Source: an uncultured Saccharospirillaceae bacterium
GTDB taxonomy: Bacteria; Pseudomonadota; Gammaproteobacteria; Pseudomonadales; Oceanobacteraceae
DNA length: 64,000 bases
Reading direction: 5' to 3'
Assembly (NCBI GenBank): GCA_947503895.1
Contig: CANNFT010000006.1
Coordinates: forward strand, 62,001 to 126,000
Part shown: positions 19,970-30,907 of the stretch, piece after piece
Position numbering within the stretch: the stretch's first letter is position 1
Layout: every line of letters begins with the position of its first letter
The notes under the pieces: generated by a model
What the model saw: only the letters and a program-made list of their open reading frames with translations
Databases searched by the model: none
What the model was told of the DNA's origin: nothing
Made by a program: the position numbers and the translations under genes

Positions 19970-20887
19970 CTACGGGGATATTTGCCTAACAGTATCCAAT
20001 AGTGCTTTATTTGTAGGCATTTCTAATTGAAGGTCATTTGCCATCTGAATAATGTAACCCGTAATAAAGTCAATTTCAGTCTGGCGGTGATGATGAACAT
20101 CTTGATACATGGAGCTAAAATTATTTTCTGTTTTAATAGCTACATTTTTGGCGATGTCGTAAACGGAGTGAATGGGTACGCTTAGTTTATGATTAAGTTG
20201 GTCTAACTCCTGACAAACGGCGGTAAATTCTTCATGTGCCTTTCGAGAGGTTAATAATGCGCCATTTTTGCATTGGTGTTTTACGGTCAGCGGGTTAATG
20301 GCTGCATTGATCATTAATTTTTGCCAAAGGACAGGTTCAATGGGTTCTCGCCATTGATAGGCGCTGGACGGTAACCAATGTGATAAATCAGCCAGGGTTG
20401 CATTTTCGGTGAGAGGGCCCACTGTATTCTCGCCAAATCCAGCATGGAAAAATGTTTGTTGGTCAACTTTGTATGCCCCTTCAGTAGAGGACACGGCGTA
20501 AACCGGCTGTGTATTAAAAGCCTGAGCCACTTGCTGTTGGCTACCCATCCCATTTTGCAATAAAAGAATGCGGGTCGATTCGGTGATGTGAGGTTTTAGC
20601 GCGGTGAGCGCGGTTAAGCAATCGTAAGCTTTTGTTGTGACAATCAGTCGCTCTATTGGTGGGAAACGGTGTTCGGAGGTATTGATATTAGAACGATCTA
20701 TGTCAGCGATAGATACGGGTGTAATGGCAATTTGTCGCTTATTTGGAAGGCAGGTCAGTGTGGGTGTGGGGTCTTGAAGCCATGGGTGATTGGGTTTAAC
20801 AATAAAATGTATGCGAGTGGTTTCAGGAAAGTAACTTGCCCAAAGGCAGCCCATTGCACCCGCCCCTAAGATATAAATGTCGCTCAT
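19970..20887 (-). CDS. panE: 2-dehydropantoate 2-reductase
   Basis: NADPH-dependent reductase of ketopantoate to pantoate in coenzyme A synthesis, 305 residues. The Rossmann start 'IYILGAGAMGCLWA', the 'VTTKAYD' block, 'LLLQNGMG' and the catalytic-lysine region 'LWQKLMINAAINPLT' are all visible. The C-terminal half carries 'HHHRQTEIDFITGYI', typical of PanE. It starts 2 bases after the upstream RAYT-like gene ends, so the two are probably co-transcribed. ApbA/PanE-family members can act on other 2-oxo acids, so the substrate is inferred. Confidence 0.88.
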   Translation of the reverse strand: MSDIYILGAGAMGCLWASYFPETTRIHFIVKPNHPWLQDPTPTLTCLPNKRQIAITPVSIADIDRSNINTSEHRFPPIERLIVTTKAYDCLTALTALKPHITESTRILLLQNGMGSQQQVAQAFNTQPVYAVSSTEGAYKVDQQTFFHAGFGENTVGPLTENATLADLSHWLPSSAYQWREPIEPVLWQKLMINAAINPLTVKHQCKNGALLTSRKAHEEFTAVCQELDQLNHKLSVPIHSVYDIAKNVAIKTENNFSSMYQDVHHHRQTEIDFITGYIIQMANDLQLEMPTNKALLDTVRQISP

Positions 20888-20888
20888 T

Positions 20889-21836
20889 TTACCGCGCTAT
20901 CGATTGTTGACCCCAGTGCTCGATAATATACCTCAAAAACGAAGATGGGTGGTGCAATTGCACCGAGCGAATATTGAGCTGCAAAGTTTCTTCGTCAACG
21001 GACAGCCATTTTGCGGCGTATTTTGTAGGCCCCTTCGCCACATTGACAAATAACCAAGCTAATAAGTGATGCGCATCTGGCATGCTGTGATGGCGGCTTT
21101 TCCCCAAGACGGTACTTTCATCTAAATGAATAAGACGAGATAACGTGTCCACACACCGCTGCCATAGATCGTTAAGTTCTTGGTGGCCAATCTCCTCTCT
21201 GTTCAGTTCATACTGGGTCATCACGCGGGTTAAAAAGCCATCTTCTGCGATAGCAAAATGAAATGGCAAATTGCCCTCCAACATGTGTCGGAGCTCCGTG
21301 TGCGAGATACGTTGATCCATGTAATTTTGATAGCGCCGAATACGTTGACCACTGTGTGGAGAAAGTAACGTCAGCACTAATGGATCTTTAATCAGATCGT
21401 TTGGAAGCGGCTTCAAATACTCGTGGTATGACGAATAAAGATATTGTGATGCGGTACTGGCAATTTTCTTGAGCATCGGCAATTGATGAAGATAGCGGAT
21501 CACTTTGGGTAATTGCTTGGGTTGGACCAATATGGTCCGAGTGGATAAATCGTTAAATAAATAGCCACTGTCGCCAGAGGTGCTTTGGTGCCATTGGTTA
21601 TAGCGCATTAAAAACGGTTCTAACCACAGGCTGGGTTTGTCGTGGCATTTTACTACTATATGAAGACTGTGGTCGAAGAAGCAGTATCCGTGGAGATCAA
21701 TGCGATCATCTTTTAATAAAATGAGCAATAATTGATCAATTGCGAAGACGGAACTGAAGAGAGCTTTGTGCGCAGCAGCAGGCACATGGAAGTAATAGAT
21801 ATTCTGAGCCAAGTCTAGGCTAATTTTTTTCTCCAT
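20889..21836 (-). CDS. Degenerate RAYT/IS200-type transposase relative
   Basis: 315 residues. The first 160 follow the pattern of REP-associated tyrosine transposases (Y1 superfamily): 'IYYFHVPAAAHKALF', 'DLHGYCFFDHSLHIVV', 'FLMRYNQW', 'GYLFNDLSTRTILVQ', 'RYLHQLP' and 'YLYSSYHEYL'. The metal-binding HxH motif (usually NHVHLL) is altered to H56-S-L-H59 with one extra residue, so nuclease activity is doubtful. A tyrosine remains in 'RYNQWH' (Y79). The rest is helical and unassigned. No flanking terminal repeats are seen, and it sits tightly against panE, which suggests a domesticated gene and not a mobile element. Family assignment is by eye. Confidence 0.55.
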   Translation of the reverse strand: MEKKISLDLAQNIYYFHVPAAAHKALFSSVFAIDQLLLILLKDDRIDLHGYCFFDHSLHIVVKCHDKPSLWLEPFLMRYNQWHQSTSGDSGYLFNDLSTRTILVQPKQLPKVIRYLHQLPMLKKIASTASQYLYSSYHEYLKPLPNDLIKDPLVLTLLSPHSGQRIRRYQNYMDQRISHTELRHMLEGNLPFHFAIAEDGFLTRVMTQYELNREEIGHQELNDLWQRCVDTLSRLIHLDESTVLGKSRHHSMPDAHHLLAWLFVNVAKGPTKYAAKWLSVDEETLQLNIRSVQLHHPSSFLRYIIEHWGQQSIAR

Positions 21837-21920
21837 ACCCCAACTTTAGTTTAGATAAAGCGGTTTGCCAGCCAATGATACGGGGGATAAAATGCTTTCA
21901 TTTACTATTGGAGATGGATA

Positions 21921-22406
21921 ATGCCTTCATTTGACGTTGTGTCTGAAGTGGACAATCACGAAGCGCAAAACGCTGTGGATCAAAGCAACCGAGAACTTGA
22001 ACGACGTTTTGATTTTAAAGGCGTAAATGCAAGCTTTGAACTTAAAGATGGTGCCGTGACGTTGACGGCAAACGAAGAGTTTCAAGTTGAGCAAATGAAG
22101 CCCATTCTAGAAGGGTGTTTCATAAAGCGAAATATTAAAGTGAGCTGCTTAGAGTACGGCGACTTAAAAGGTGCGGGTAAGCAAGTCAAAATGATTTGCA
22201 CCATTCGACAAGGTATCGATGCGGATCTTGGTCGAAAAATGGTCAAAATGATTAAAGAAAATAAAATGAAGGTTCAAGCAGCCATTCAGGGTGAAAGCAT
22301 TCGTGTGACAGGTAAAAAGCGAGATGACTTGCAAGAAGTGATGGCGCTATGGAAGGGCTCGGAAGACATCGCTTTACCCTTACAATTTAAAAACTTTAAA
22401 GATTAG
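21921..22406 (+). CDS. yajQ: YajQ family nucleotide-binding protein
   Basis: 161 residues, full length for the YajQ/DUF520 family, with the characteristic start 'MPSFDVVSEVDNHEAQNAVDQSNRELERRFDF' pattern and 'QAAIQGESIRVTGKKRDDLQ' near the end. YajQ proteins bind nucleic acid or nucleotides; a Xanthomonas homologue binds c-di-GMP. A GGAGATGG ribosome site precedes the ATG. It is divergent from the RAYT-like gene and convergent with ampG. Confidence 0.95.
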   Translation: MPSFDVVSEVDNHEAQNAVDQSNRELERRFDFKGVNASFELKDGAVTLTANEEFQVEQMKPILEGCFIKRNIKVSCLEYGDLKGAGKQVKMICTIRQGIDADLGRKMVKMIKENKMKVQAAIQGESIRVTGKKRDDLQEVMALWKGSEDIALPLQFKNFKD

Positions 22407-22412
22407 TATGTA

Positions 22413-22434
22413 GAGTCTCTCATTTGAGAGACTC
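22413..22434. terminator. hairpin between convergent yajQ and ampG
   Basis: Inverted repeat GAGTCTCT / AGAGACTC (22413-22420, 22427-22434) just after the yajQ stop. No clear T-tract follows on either strand, so termination is only likely from position. Confidence 0.45.
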
Positions 22435-22450
22435 ACACTGCGGAACGGAG

Positions 22451-23758
22451 TCAGCTTTTCTCAAAGGATATTTCCTGAGGACCTGACTCCTTTTCTTTTG
22501 CGGCGCTTGGCATGCCGCCATCGCCATTCCACGGCGCCACTCGAAACAGCAATAACATCCCCGGAATCGCAATGATTGCGCAGAATATGTAAAACTGCGT
22601 CCACCCAATATCTTCGACAATGTACCCTGTAGACGCATTTAAAAACGTTCGCGGTAGGGCGGTGAGCGCCGTGAATAATGCTAGTTGCGTGGCTGTATAG
22701 CGAATATTTGTCGTACGAGCCATGTACGCAACAAATGCCGCTGTTCCTAACCCGACACCCAGATACTCAAAACTGATGACCATGCCAAGTAGCCATAACC
22801 CCGGTTCGGAGACGCTCGAGAGATATGCAAATCCTAATATTGAGGCCATTTGAATTGCGCCAAATATCCACAGCGCTTTGTTGATGCCAATTTTAACCAT
22901 GATGATGCCACCAATCATGCCACCAATAATCATAGGCCAAAGTCCGGCATGCTTAGCCACTAAGCCAATCTGAGTCATGGAGTATCCCATCTCTAAATAG
23001 AAGGGTGTGGAAAGTGCGGTGGCCATGCTGTCACCTACTTTATAGAGCAGCATGAAAAGTAAAATTTCAGTGGCGCGTAATACACCCTGACGCTGGAAAA
23101 ATTCCTTAAATGGGTCAACGATGGACTCTTTCAAGCTCAATCGTTTTATTTGAATGTTGCCGGGTTCTTGAATGGTTAACGTCAGGCCAATTCCGAATAG
23201 CATAAACGCGCTGGTGATCATAAAAACCATTTCCCATGGAATATGATCAGCGAGAAAAAGTGACAGCGAGCCGGGCACTAGGCCAGCGATACGGTATGCA
23301 TTAATGTGAACAGAATTCCCTAAGCCCAGCTCATGATCGGGCAATATTTCGCGGCGGTAGGCGTCGATGACAATGTCAAGACTGGCGCTCATAAAGGCGA
23401 TGGTGACACATAAGTAGACGACTTGTTTGAGGTTGGTGGCAGGGTCAATAAACCCGAGCGCTGCGATACAAAATAAGAGGATAAGCTGTGTCACAAGCAT
23501 CCATCCACGTCGCCGGCCCAACATCGGAAAGGAGAAGTAATCCATGAGGGGAGCCCAAACAAATTTCCAAACATATGGAAACTGTGTCAGTGCAAACAAG
23601 CCAATTTCTGCGAGAGAAACGCCTCCATCCTTTAACCAAGCCGGTACGAGTTGCAGCAAAATATACAGGGGCAAACCGGACGTGAACCCGCAAAATATGC
23701 AGATCACCATGCGGCGATTGAATATGGCCTGTTTTATGGAATGAGAATTCGCGCTCAT
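22451..23758 (-). CDS. ampG: AmpG-type muropeptide permease, MFS transporter
   Basis: Inner-membrane importer of GlcNAc-anhydromuropeptides, 435 residues with about 12 hydrophobic spans. AmpG hallmarks are 'GFTSGLPLYILLQLVPAWLKDGGVSLAEIGLFAL', in pieces, 'WAPLMDYF', 'LGRRRGW' and 'DIVIDAYRREILP'. It would feed the same recycling route in which AmpD acts; ampDE lie 19 kb away in this window. Some AmpG-like MFS carriers in this family have unknown substrates. Confidence 0.88.
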   Translation of the reverse strand: MSANSHSIKQAIFNRRMVICIFCGFTSGLPLYILLQLVPAWLKDGGVSLAEIGLFALTQFPYVWKFVWAPLMDYFSFPMLGRRRGWMLVTQLILLFCIAALGFIDPATNLKQVVYLCVTIAFMSASLDIVIDAYRREILPDHELGLGNSVHINAYRIAGLVPGSLSLFLADHIPWEMVFMITSAFMLFGIGLTLTIQEPGNIQIKRLSLKESIVDPFKEFFQRQGVLRATEILLFMLLYKVGDSMATALSTPFYLEMGYSMTQIGLVAKHAGLWPMIIGGMIGGIIMVKIGINKALWIFGAIQMASILGFAYLSSVSEPGLWLLGMVISFEYLGVGLGTAAFVAYMARTTNIRYTATQLALFTALTALPRTFLNASTGYIVEDIGWTQFYIFCAIIAIPGMLLLFRVAPWNGDGGMPSAAKEKESGPQEISFEKS

Positions 23759-23880
23759 AACGTCTTCGATTTATTTTTGTTGGTTTGTATTGTGCCCAAG
23801 GGGAGTCACAGCGTCCAACTTATTGATTCAGAATGCGCTATTCAACCGGAATGATGGTGGATACCGCATTATCTTAGGCA

Positions 23881-24234
23881 TCAGTGATGGCGATATTGTT
23901 TGAGCCGTATGCGGCCATTTATAAAGAGCACGCCTTCTGACGTTAATCGTGCATGTTGTTTTAAATAAGCTGGAGAATTTTCCGGAAAGCTGATGCGGCC
24001 TTGGCTGTTGATAACACGGTGCCATGGGATAGTGCTATTTTTGGGTAGCTTTTTTAACACGCTGCCGACGTAGCGGGCGTGGGACGGATAACCACAGGCT
24101 TTTGCTATATCACCATACGTGGCGACTTTTCCAAGTGGGATCGCGTGTATCTGTTGGTATATTGCATCCACGAAGTCTTGAACGGCACGTGACGTTGGGT
24201 TTTCCTGAGCGGATTGGGGAGTGTTTTTTCTCAT
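23881..24234 (-). CDS. Alkyltransferase-like (ATL) DNA-binding protein
   Basis: Small MGMT-fold protein, about 117 residues from the ATG at 24234 (the frame opens at 24288). The O6-alkylguanine transferase active-site motif PCHRV is replaced by PWHRV (W71), the diagnostic change of ATL proteins. These bind O6-alkylguanine lesions without repairing them and hand them to nucleotide excision repair. Family blocks 'IPLGKVATYGDIA' and 'ARYVGSVL' are present. Equivalent to E. coli Atl (YbaZ). Confidence 0.9.
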   Translation of the reverse strand: MRKNTPQSAQENPTSRAVQDFVDAIYQQIHAIPLGKVATYGDIAKACGYPSHARYVGSVLKKLPKNSTIPWHRVINSQGRISFPENSPAYLKQHARLTSEGVLFINGRIRLKQYRHH

Positions 24235-24351
24235 GTGATTCAGTTTACCAGCTGACGACAGCGCAGTGTTAGTCAGCGGGTAAACCACAAAGGTGTAAAC
24301 AGTCGTTACTTATGCCTATGCACGCTATTGGATGCAATCACGTGGCGTAAC

Positions 24352-25971
24352 CTAAGAGGCTTTCAGTTTTTTCACCAGAGCGCCCAACGTTTTGGCCATA
24401 TTTTGCAATTGTTCGCTGTACTGTAGTGTACTTTTAGCGTTGTCGGCAGACTCTTGAGCAATCGAAGATACTTCATTCACATTTTTGGAAATATCCTCGG
24501 CGACTGAGCTTTGCTCCATTGCCGCTTGCGCGATTTGTTCATTAGTTCCTAGGATTTGCTGAACGGCATTGCTAATTTCTTCAATGGTTGCGCCTGCTTG
24601 GTTGACTTGTGTCACGCTGGCTTCGGTACGCGATTGTCCTGTTTCAATAGCCGTCACTGCGTTCTGTGCGCCGGTTTGTACGTTTTCAATAATGGTATGA
24701 ATTTCTGCCGTCGATTCTTGTGTGCGTTGCGCTAAAGTCCTCACTTCATCGGCGACTACTGCAAATCCTCTACCTTGCTCGCCAGCACGGGCAGCTTCAA
24801 TCGCTGCGTTTAAAGCCAGTAAATTGGTTTGTTCGGCAATGCCTTTAATGACATCCAATACCGTTCCAACACTTTTGGTGTCTTCCTCTAAATGCCTGAC
24901 CACTTCCGCTGTACTGGCAATTTGTTCTGATGTGCTGTTGATGGTCGCGATAGCCTGACGCATGCTCGACACGCCGTTTTTCGCAGCGGACTCGACTCTA
25001 TTAGCAAGGTCGGCGGCCGAGCTCGCATGGTTTGCGACCTCGCCTGACGCGGCAGACATTTCAGTAATGGCAGTGGCAATCTGATCCGTACGTTGATACT
25101 GCTGATGAGTGCCTTTTTCGATGGTGGCGGCAATTTGATTCAGTGCAGTAGAAGACGTACTTAATTCATCTAGACTATTGAGAATCGCCGTGACAGACCC
25201 GTTTAAGTTACCTTGCAACTCACTCACCGCTGTATACATTTGGCCACACTCGTCGCCTGTATCTTTTGCTACGTTGAAATCCAGCACGCCATGGCTCAAA
25301 TCATATAAGTATGTTCGTACTAAATTTAAGGGCACCATAATCCACATATTGATGAAGAAGTAGCTGACGGCAAACATCGCAATCATGGCGACCACAATAA
25401 CGATGGAGCCACTCACTATGGTTGACTCTGCGTTGTCTTCCGTTATTTGTGCTTGAGTCAGAGAACGTTCAGAAAGTAGATCGGTTACAGCGGTGCCCAG
25501 TTTTGTGGGTTCTCGGTCGATCCCTGATACGGCTTTATCGCCCACTTTATGGTCGAATCCGGAAGCAATGAAGGCTTGATAGCCTTTCTCGTATTTGGGC
25601 AGCAGGGCATTGTGTTCTTTGAGGAAGGTGTCTATTTGGGCCTTAATATCGTTTAGGGGGGTAAGGGCTTTAGCTTCTAAGCCGAGAGATTGGACGACTT
25701 CATGGTTCTTTTTAAACCTTCCCCAGTATTTATCTAAACTGGCAGCATCGTGACCACGCAAAAGAACATTCTTCCACTCTTGAACCTGAACTTTAAACGC
25801 GATAGTCATCTTATCGGCGGCTAAAGCAGCTGCGACTTCTTCGTGGACCAAGGACTCAAAGTTATTGACACTTTTTGAGAGCATCGAAAAACAGATACCT
25901 GCAATCACGCCGAGCCCGATAATGCCTGCGCCTAGGACACTGAGTAATTTGGTGCGTAAGCCGATTGACAT
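24352..25971 (-). CDS. Methyl-accepting chemotaxis protein
   Basis: Chemoreceptor of 539 residues from the ATG at 25971, which has GAGG upstream. TM1 at about residues 5-30, a short helical periplasmic domain (about 35-180) resembling four-helix-bundle sensors, TM2 at about 185-210, HAMP, and a signalling domain with tip '[21 protein letters not shown]'. The periplasmic part carries '[21 protein letters not shown]', a pattern seen in helical-bundle MCPs of marine gammaproteobacteria; the ligand is unknown. It is a stand-alone gene. Confidence 0.93.
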   Translation of the reverse strand: MSIGLRTKLLSVLGAGIIGLGVIAGICFSMLSKSVNNFESLVHEEVAAALAADKMTIAFKVQVQEWKNVLLRGHDAASLDKYWGRFKKNHEVVQSLGLEAKALTPLNDIKAQIDTFLKEHNALLPKYEKGYQAFIASGFDHKVGDKAVSGIDREPTKLGTAVTDLLSERSLTQAQITEDNAESTIVSGSIVIVVAMIAMFAVSYFFINMWIMVPLNLVRTYLYDLSHGVLDFNVAKDTGDECGQMYTAVSELQGNLNGSVTAILNSLDELSTSSTALNQIAATIEKGTHQQYQRTDQIATAITEMSAASGEVANHASSAADLANRVESAAKNGVSSMRQAIATINSTSEQIASTAEVVRHLEEDTKSVGTVLDVIKGIAEQTNLLALNAAIEAARAGEQGRGFAVVADEVRTLAQRTQESTAEIHTIIENVQTGAQNAVTAIETGQSRTEASVTQVNQAGATIEEISNAVQQILGTNEQIAQAAMEQSSVAEDISKNVNEVSSIAQESADNAKSTLQYSEQLQNMAKTLGALVKKLKAS

Positions 25972-26108
25972 GGAGAACCTCAATTCATAGCCAAACACTA
26001 CTTTCTCATAGTGTAGCCGCCTTCCGCCTAAATCGTATAAAAAATACTCATTTTTGTGCCATCTTCTTTAACGGCTAAAGACATTATCAGAGATTAAGTG
26101 ATTGACAC

Positions 26109-26870
26109 TTACAGTCTAAGCCCACCATCGACTTCTATTGTGCGTCCGGTGACATATTCGTTCTCAAGTAAATAAGCGACAGTATGGGCAATTTCTGACG
26201 GCTCTCCCATGCGCTTAGCTGGAATGCCCGCCGTCATTTTGGCCAGAGCTTCTGGTTTCATACCGGAGGTCATTTCAGTGGCAACAAATCCTGGTGCAAT
26301 GGCATTCGAGCGAATATTGTATTTGGCGAGCTCTTTCGCCCAGACGACGGCCATAGCAGCCACCCCTGATTTCGCGGCGGAGTAGTTGGTTTGTCCCATA
26401 TTGCCTGCACGTGAAATACTCGAAATGTTAATGATGCAACCAGGTTGTTGAAGTTCGATGGCTTGCGCTGCAAATTCACGAGAACATAAAAATACCCCCG
26501 TCAAATTCACATCGATGACCATTTGCCATTGCTCGAGTGATAGCTTAGTTATGACGCCGTCTTTCGATTTGACAAGCAAGCCGTCTCGAAGAATGCCCGC
26601 ATTGTTAATCAGCCCGTTGAGTCCGCCTAAATCTTTTGGAATGCGGGCAAAGAGGGATTCCACTTCGCTTTCTTGCGCGACGTTACAGACATAATACTCG
26701 ACTTTTGAAGCGCCCATGTTTAAGCACGCTTGCGCGGTTTCTTTTAGTTTGTCGGGATTCAAATCCACCAGAGCGAGTTTGGCGCCGCGTTTGGCTAAAT
26801 CGAAAGCCATGGCTTTTCCGAGCCCCTGCCCTCCGCCTGTAATCACAATGACGCTGTTTTTAATATTCAT
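26109..26870 (-). CDS. Short-chain dehydrogenase/reductase, FabG-like
   Basis: NAD(P)-dependent oxidoreductase of 253 residues with the cofactor motif 'TGGGQGLGKAMA' (TGxxxGxG), 'NNAGIL', the catalytic Ser-Tyr-Lys set ('INISSISRAG...YSAAKSG') and 'IAPGFVATEM'. The pattern is that of 3-oxoacyl-ACP or acetoacetyl-CoA reductases. It is not in a fatty acid cluster, so the substrate is unknown. Confidence 0.85.
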   Translation of the reverse strand: MNIKNSVIVITGGGQGLGKAMAFDLAKRGAKLALVDLNPDKLKETAQACLNMGASKVEYYVCNVAQESEVESLFARIPKDLGGLNGLINNAGILRDGLLVKSKDGVITKLSLEQWQMVIDVNLTGVFLCSREFAAQAIELQQPGCIINISSISRAGNMGQTNYSAAKSGVAAMAVVWAKELAKYNIRSNAIAPGFVATEMTSGMKPEALAKMTAGIPAKRMGEPSEIAHTVAYLLENEYVTGRTIEVDGGLRL

Positions 26871-27307
26871 GAGTGCCTTCCTTTAATGTGTGTGCCTCCA
26901 ATGAACTTTGATATGGGTGGATGACTGCACCGTGTGTATGCACGACGTCGTCCAGCGTTTAATTATTTCAAAGTTCTAGTGCGTTGGTCTCGTTATTGAG
27001 TATAGGCGTTGGCCGTCAATTGGATAAAAAATCGCAGTAAATATCTAGCGATTTCATACAAAAGTCACAATCTATTGCCATTTTTCTAAATGGATATCGA
27101 TGGGTGTGAGCGTTAAAAGTCAATTGCGAAGTGTGTGACAAGACTTCGTCACGAGCAGGTTGGTGATCGTAATGAGAGCAAAGCGAGAGACGGCGACATG
27201 CAATGATAACGTCGATAAAATTGAAACGTTAATAACACTAATAGATTTAATGAGTTCGTACTGCGAGCGATATAAATATTCAACCCGTAGTGTGCGGTCT
27301 TAGAATG
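26871..27307. other. gene-free stretch, no recognised feature
   Basis: About 440 bases between two minus-strand genes. I find no convincing coding frame, RNA gene or terminator. It presumably holds the promoter of the SDR gene. A weak imperfect palindrome (GTGAC...GTCAC, near 27137-27154) is the only structure noticed. Confidence 0.4.
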
Positions 27308-27835
27308 TTATACCGTGGCGTACTTCTCACTCAAAGTATCGAAAAATTGTTCGCGCAGCTTGCTGATTTCGCGCTTAATTTCTGAAGCTTCTTGCTCACT
27401 AAGATCCTTTTTATCAATGTAAAAGTGTCGCCGAAAAAAGACCACTCGATTGCGGAATTTTCGTAACGCTTTGTATAGGTTTTTTTCATTCAATAGCAAT
27501 AATTTAGACTCGGCAGCTGTCAGTTCATTGAAACTGTGTACCAATTCGTCGACTACTAAGTAAAGTTCAGATCGGCGCGTTTGTGGCCAATCGTAATGGG
27601 CTTTGGTGGCGGTCATATACTCATGCATTAATTCATAATATTTCATAAACACATGGTGAACCTGCTCCGCTTCGCAGGCAATATCTTGCATGAGGTCGCG
27701 GTGGTGATCGACGCGCTGCTGTTGTCGAGAGTGTCGAAAACGGACGCCCGATAACCAAAAGATCGAAAACCAACTAATGAAAGCACCTAGACCGACTTTT
27801 ATACTGGTATCGATTAGTTCAAATGCAGAAATCAT
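27308..27835 (-). CDS. Small membrane-anchored protein, function unknown
   Basis: About 175 residues from a likely ATG near 27835 (the frame opens with a TTG at 27856). One N-terminal membrane span (about residues 10-30, 'VGLGAFISWFSIFWLSGV') is followed by a long, highly charged helical region with many Arg, His and Glu residues, consistent with a cytoplasmic helical bundle or coiled coil. I do not recognise a family. It is divergent from fxsA. Confidence 0.65.
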   Translation of the reverse strand: MISAFELIDTSIKVGLGAFISWFSIFWLSGVRFRHSRQQQRVDHHRDLMQDIACEAEQVHHVFMKYYELMHEYMTATKAHYDWPQTRRSELYLVVDELVHSFNELTAAESKLLLLNEKNLYKALRKFRNRVVFFRRHFYIDKKDLSEQEASEIKREISKLREQFFDTLSEKYATV

Positions 27836-27931
27836 CCGGCTATCTCTCAATGTCAATAAATGGTCTCTATTCCCTTGAAAAGCAAAATTGGCACCACCAT
27901 TTAGGGCTTACACGTATATAAAGAGTTTGTT

Positions 27932-28354
27932 ATGAAGTTTTTGGTTCTGCTGTTACTGATTCCCTTGGCTGAAGTGGCCGTATTTATTGAGGTGGGGGAT
28001 GAAATAGGCGCCCTGTGGACCGTCCTACTGACGATTGGTACGGCGGCATTGGGCATTGCCCTCGTAAAAATTCAGGGTATTCGCACGGTGTTGGCGGCAC
28101 GCCAGCAAGTGGCTCAGGGACAATTGCCTGCCGGCACCATGATAGAAGGCGTCATGCTTCTGCTAGCGGGCACGATGCTGCTCATACCCGGTTTTATCTC
28201 CGACACTTTGGGCTTCTTGTTATTGATTCCTGCGGTTCGAAGCCATTTCGCCGCCGCTATTATGAGTCGAATGATTGTCAATCAGAGAAACCGTGCACAT
28301 TCACAAGATAATGCAACGCACATTATTGAAGGTGAGTTTCGGAGAGACGACTAA
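27932..28354 (+). CDS. fxsA: FxsA family membrane protein
   Basis: 140 residues with the FxsA pattern: 'LLLLIPLAEVAVFIEVGDEIGALWTVLLTIGTAALG' in parts, 'LPAGTMIEGVMLLLAGTMLLIPGFISDTLGFLLLIPAVR'. E. coli FxsA (suppressor of F exclusion of phage T7) is an inner-membrane protein of unclear role. Its place just before groES is common in gammaproteobacteria. Confidence 0.92.
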   Translation: MKFLVLLLLIPLAEVAVFIEVGDEIGALWTVLLTIGTAALGIALVKIQGIRTVLAARQQVAQGQLPAGTMIEGVMLLLAGTMLLIPGFISDTLGFLLLIPAVRSHFAAAIMSRMIVNQRNRAHSQDNATHIIEGEFRRDD

Positions 28355-28371
28355 TTTTTTGTGTTTGGGGT

Positions 28372-28398
28372 GTTGAAAAGTGGTTTACCGCCCCCATT
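28372..28398 (+). promoter_or_regulatory. Sigma-32 type heat-shock promoter for groES-groEL
   Basis: GTTGAAA (28372-28378) and CCCCATT (28392-28398) are separated by 13 bases, close to the sigma-32 consensus CTTGAAA-N11-16-CCCCATNT. It lies about 140 bases before groES. No CIRCE inverted repeat is visible, in line with sigma-32 control. Confidence 0.75.
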
Positions 28399-28540
28399 GT
28401 CAGATCACAAGAAAGCCCACGCTAGAGGGCATGAATATCCACCAAATTGAATTTCAATTCTGGTGGTCATTATTAAGTGAAAATGCTGCATTTCGCAGCC
28501 TTTTTAAATATGGCCAAAATCGATACTGGAGACTACATCG

Positions 28541-28834
28541 ATGAAAATTCGTCCGTTACACGACCGTATTGTCGTTCGTCGCAAAGAAGAAGAGACTAAG
28601 ACAGCTGGCGGAATCGTGCTTCCTGGAGCAGCAGCTGAAAAACCGAATCAAGGTGAAGTTGTGGCTGTTGGTACTGGTCGAATCTTACAAAATGGCGATA
28701 TTCAGCCATTGGATGTCAAAGTTGGTGACAACGTTGTTTTCGGCAAGTACTCAGGTCAGAACACCATTGCTGTTGACGGTGAAGAATTACTGATCCTGAA
28801 CGAAAACGAAATTTACGGCATTGTTGAAGCTTAA
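28541..28834 (+). CDS. groES: Co-chaperonin GroES
   Basis: Heptameric lid of the GroEL folding chamber, cytoplasmic. 97 residues, standard length, with the mobile-loop region '[21 protein letters not shown]' in two parts and the ending '[14 protein letters not shown]'. groEL follows after 61 bases in one operon. Confidence 0.98.
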   Translation: MKIRPLHDRIVVRRKEEETKTAGGIVLPGAAAEKPNQGEVVAVGTGRILQNGDIQPLDVKVGDNVVFGKYSGQNTIAVDGEELLILNENEIYGIVEA

Positions 28835-28874
28835 TCGTTACCGCTTCCGTAAATAGACCAATTCAATCGACTAG

Positions 28875-30542
<1,668 letters not shown>

Positions 30543-30563
30543 TCGTTCCTTTTTGTCCCCCCA

Positions 30564-30630
30564 AAAATTGACGAGCGTTATGCTCGTCAATTTTGACAAA
30601 GCCTCGCTTTATGCGGGGCTTTTCATTTTT
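30564..30630 (+). terminator. tandem terminators after groEL
   Basis: First stem AAAATTGACGAGC / GCTCGTCAATTTT (30564-30576, 30582-30594); second stem AAAGCCTCGC / GCGGGGCTTT (30598-30607, 30613-30622, one G-T pair) followed by T-rich sequence. Confidence 0.85.
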
Positions 30631-30907
30631 TGGGGTCTACTTGACCGGAGTGCTGTGTCTAAGCGGTGGAGAGAGCAATAGGCAAGCTTAAATATCATCA
30701 CTAATATGCTATAAGTGCGAAGTTTTGGGTTTTTGGTGGTCCATTTGGTTATATGGGGATTCATTCAATCCGTGCCCTCGGACTGGTCGCCAAATGACTG
30801 ATCGTCCATCAAAAGAGTGATAATCACGACCAAGTCTCCAAAATTGAGGGGTTGTTTCACTTTTTTGTCACAGACCCACATTACACTTTTGCGCCTCCTG
30901 CTTTACA
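30631..30907. other. region between groEL terminators and gspN
   Basis: No gene seen. A promoter for gspN-gspC-gspD must lie here, but I cannot pick one with confidence. With the terminators, the groEL-gspN gap is 365 bases. Confidence 0.4.

Noticed and set aside
27137..27154. Operator-like palindrome GTGAC...GTCAC in the gene-free stretch
   Set aside because: Only five matching bases per arm and no second copy; likely chance.
28355..28540. CIRCE element before groES
   Set aside because: No TTAGCACTC inverted repeat; the sigma-32 type promoter explains control better.
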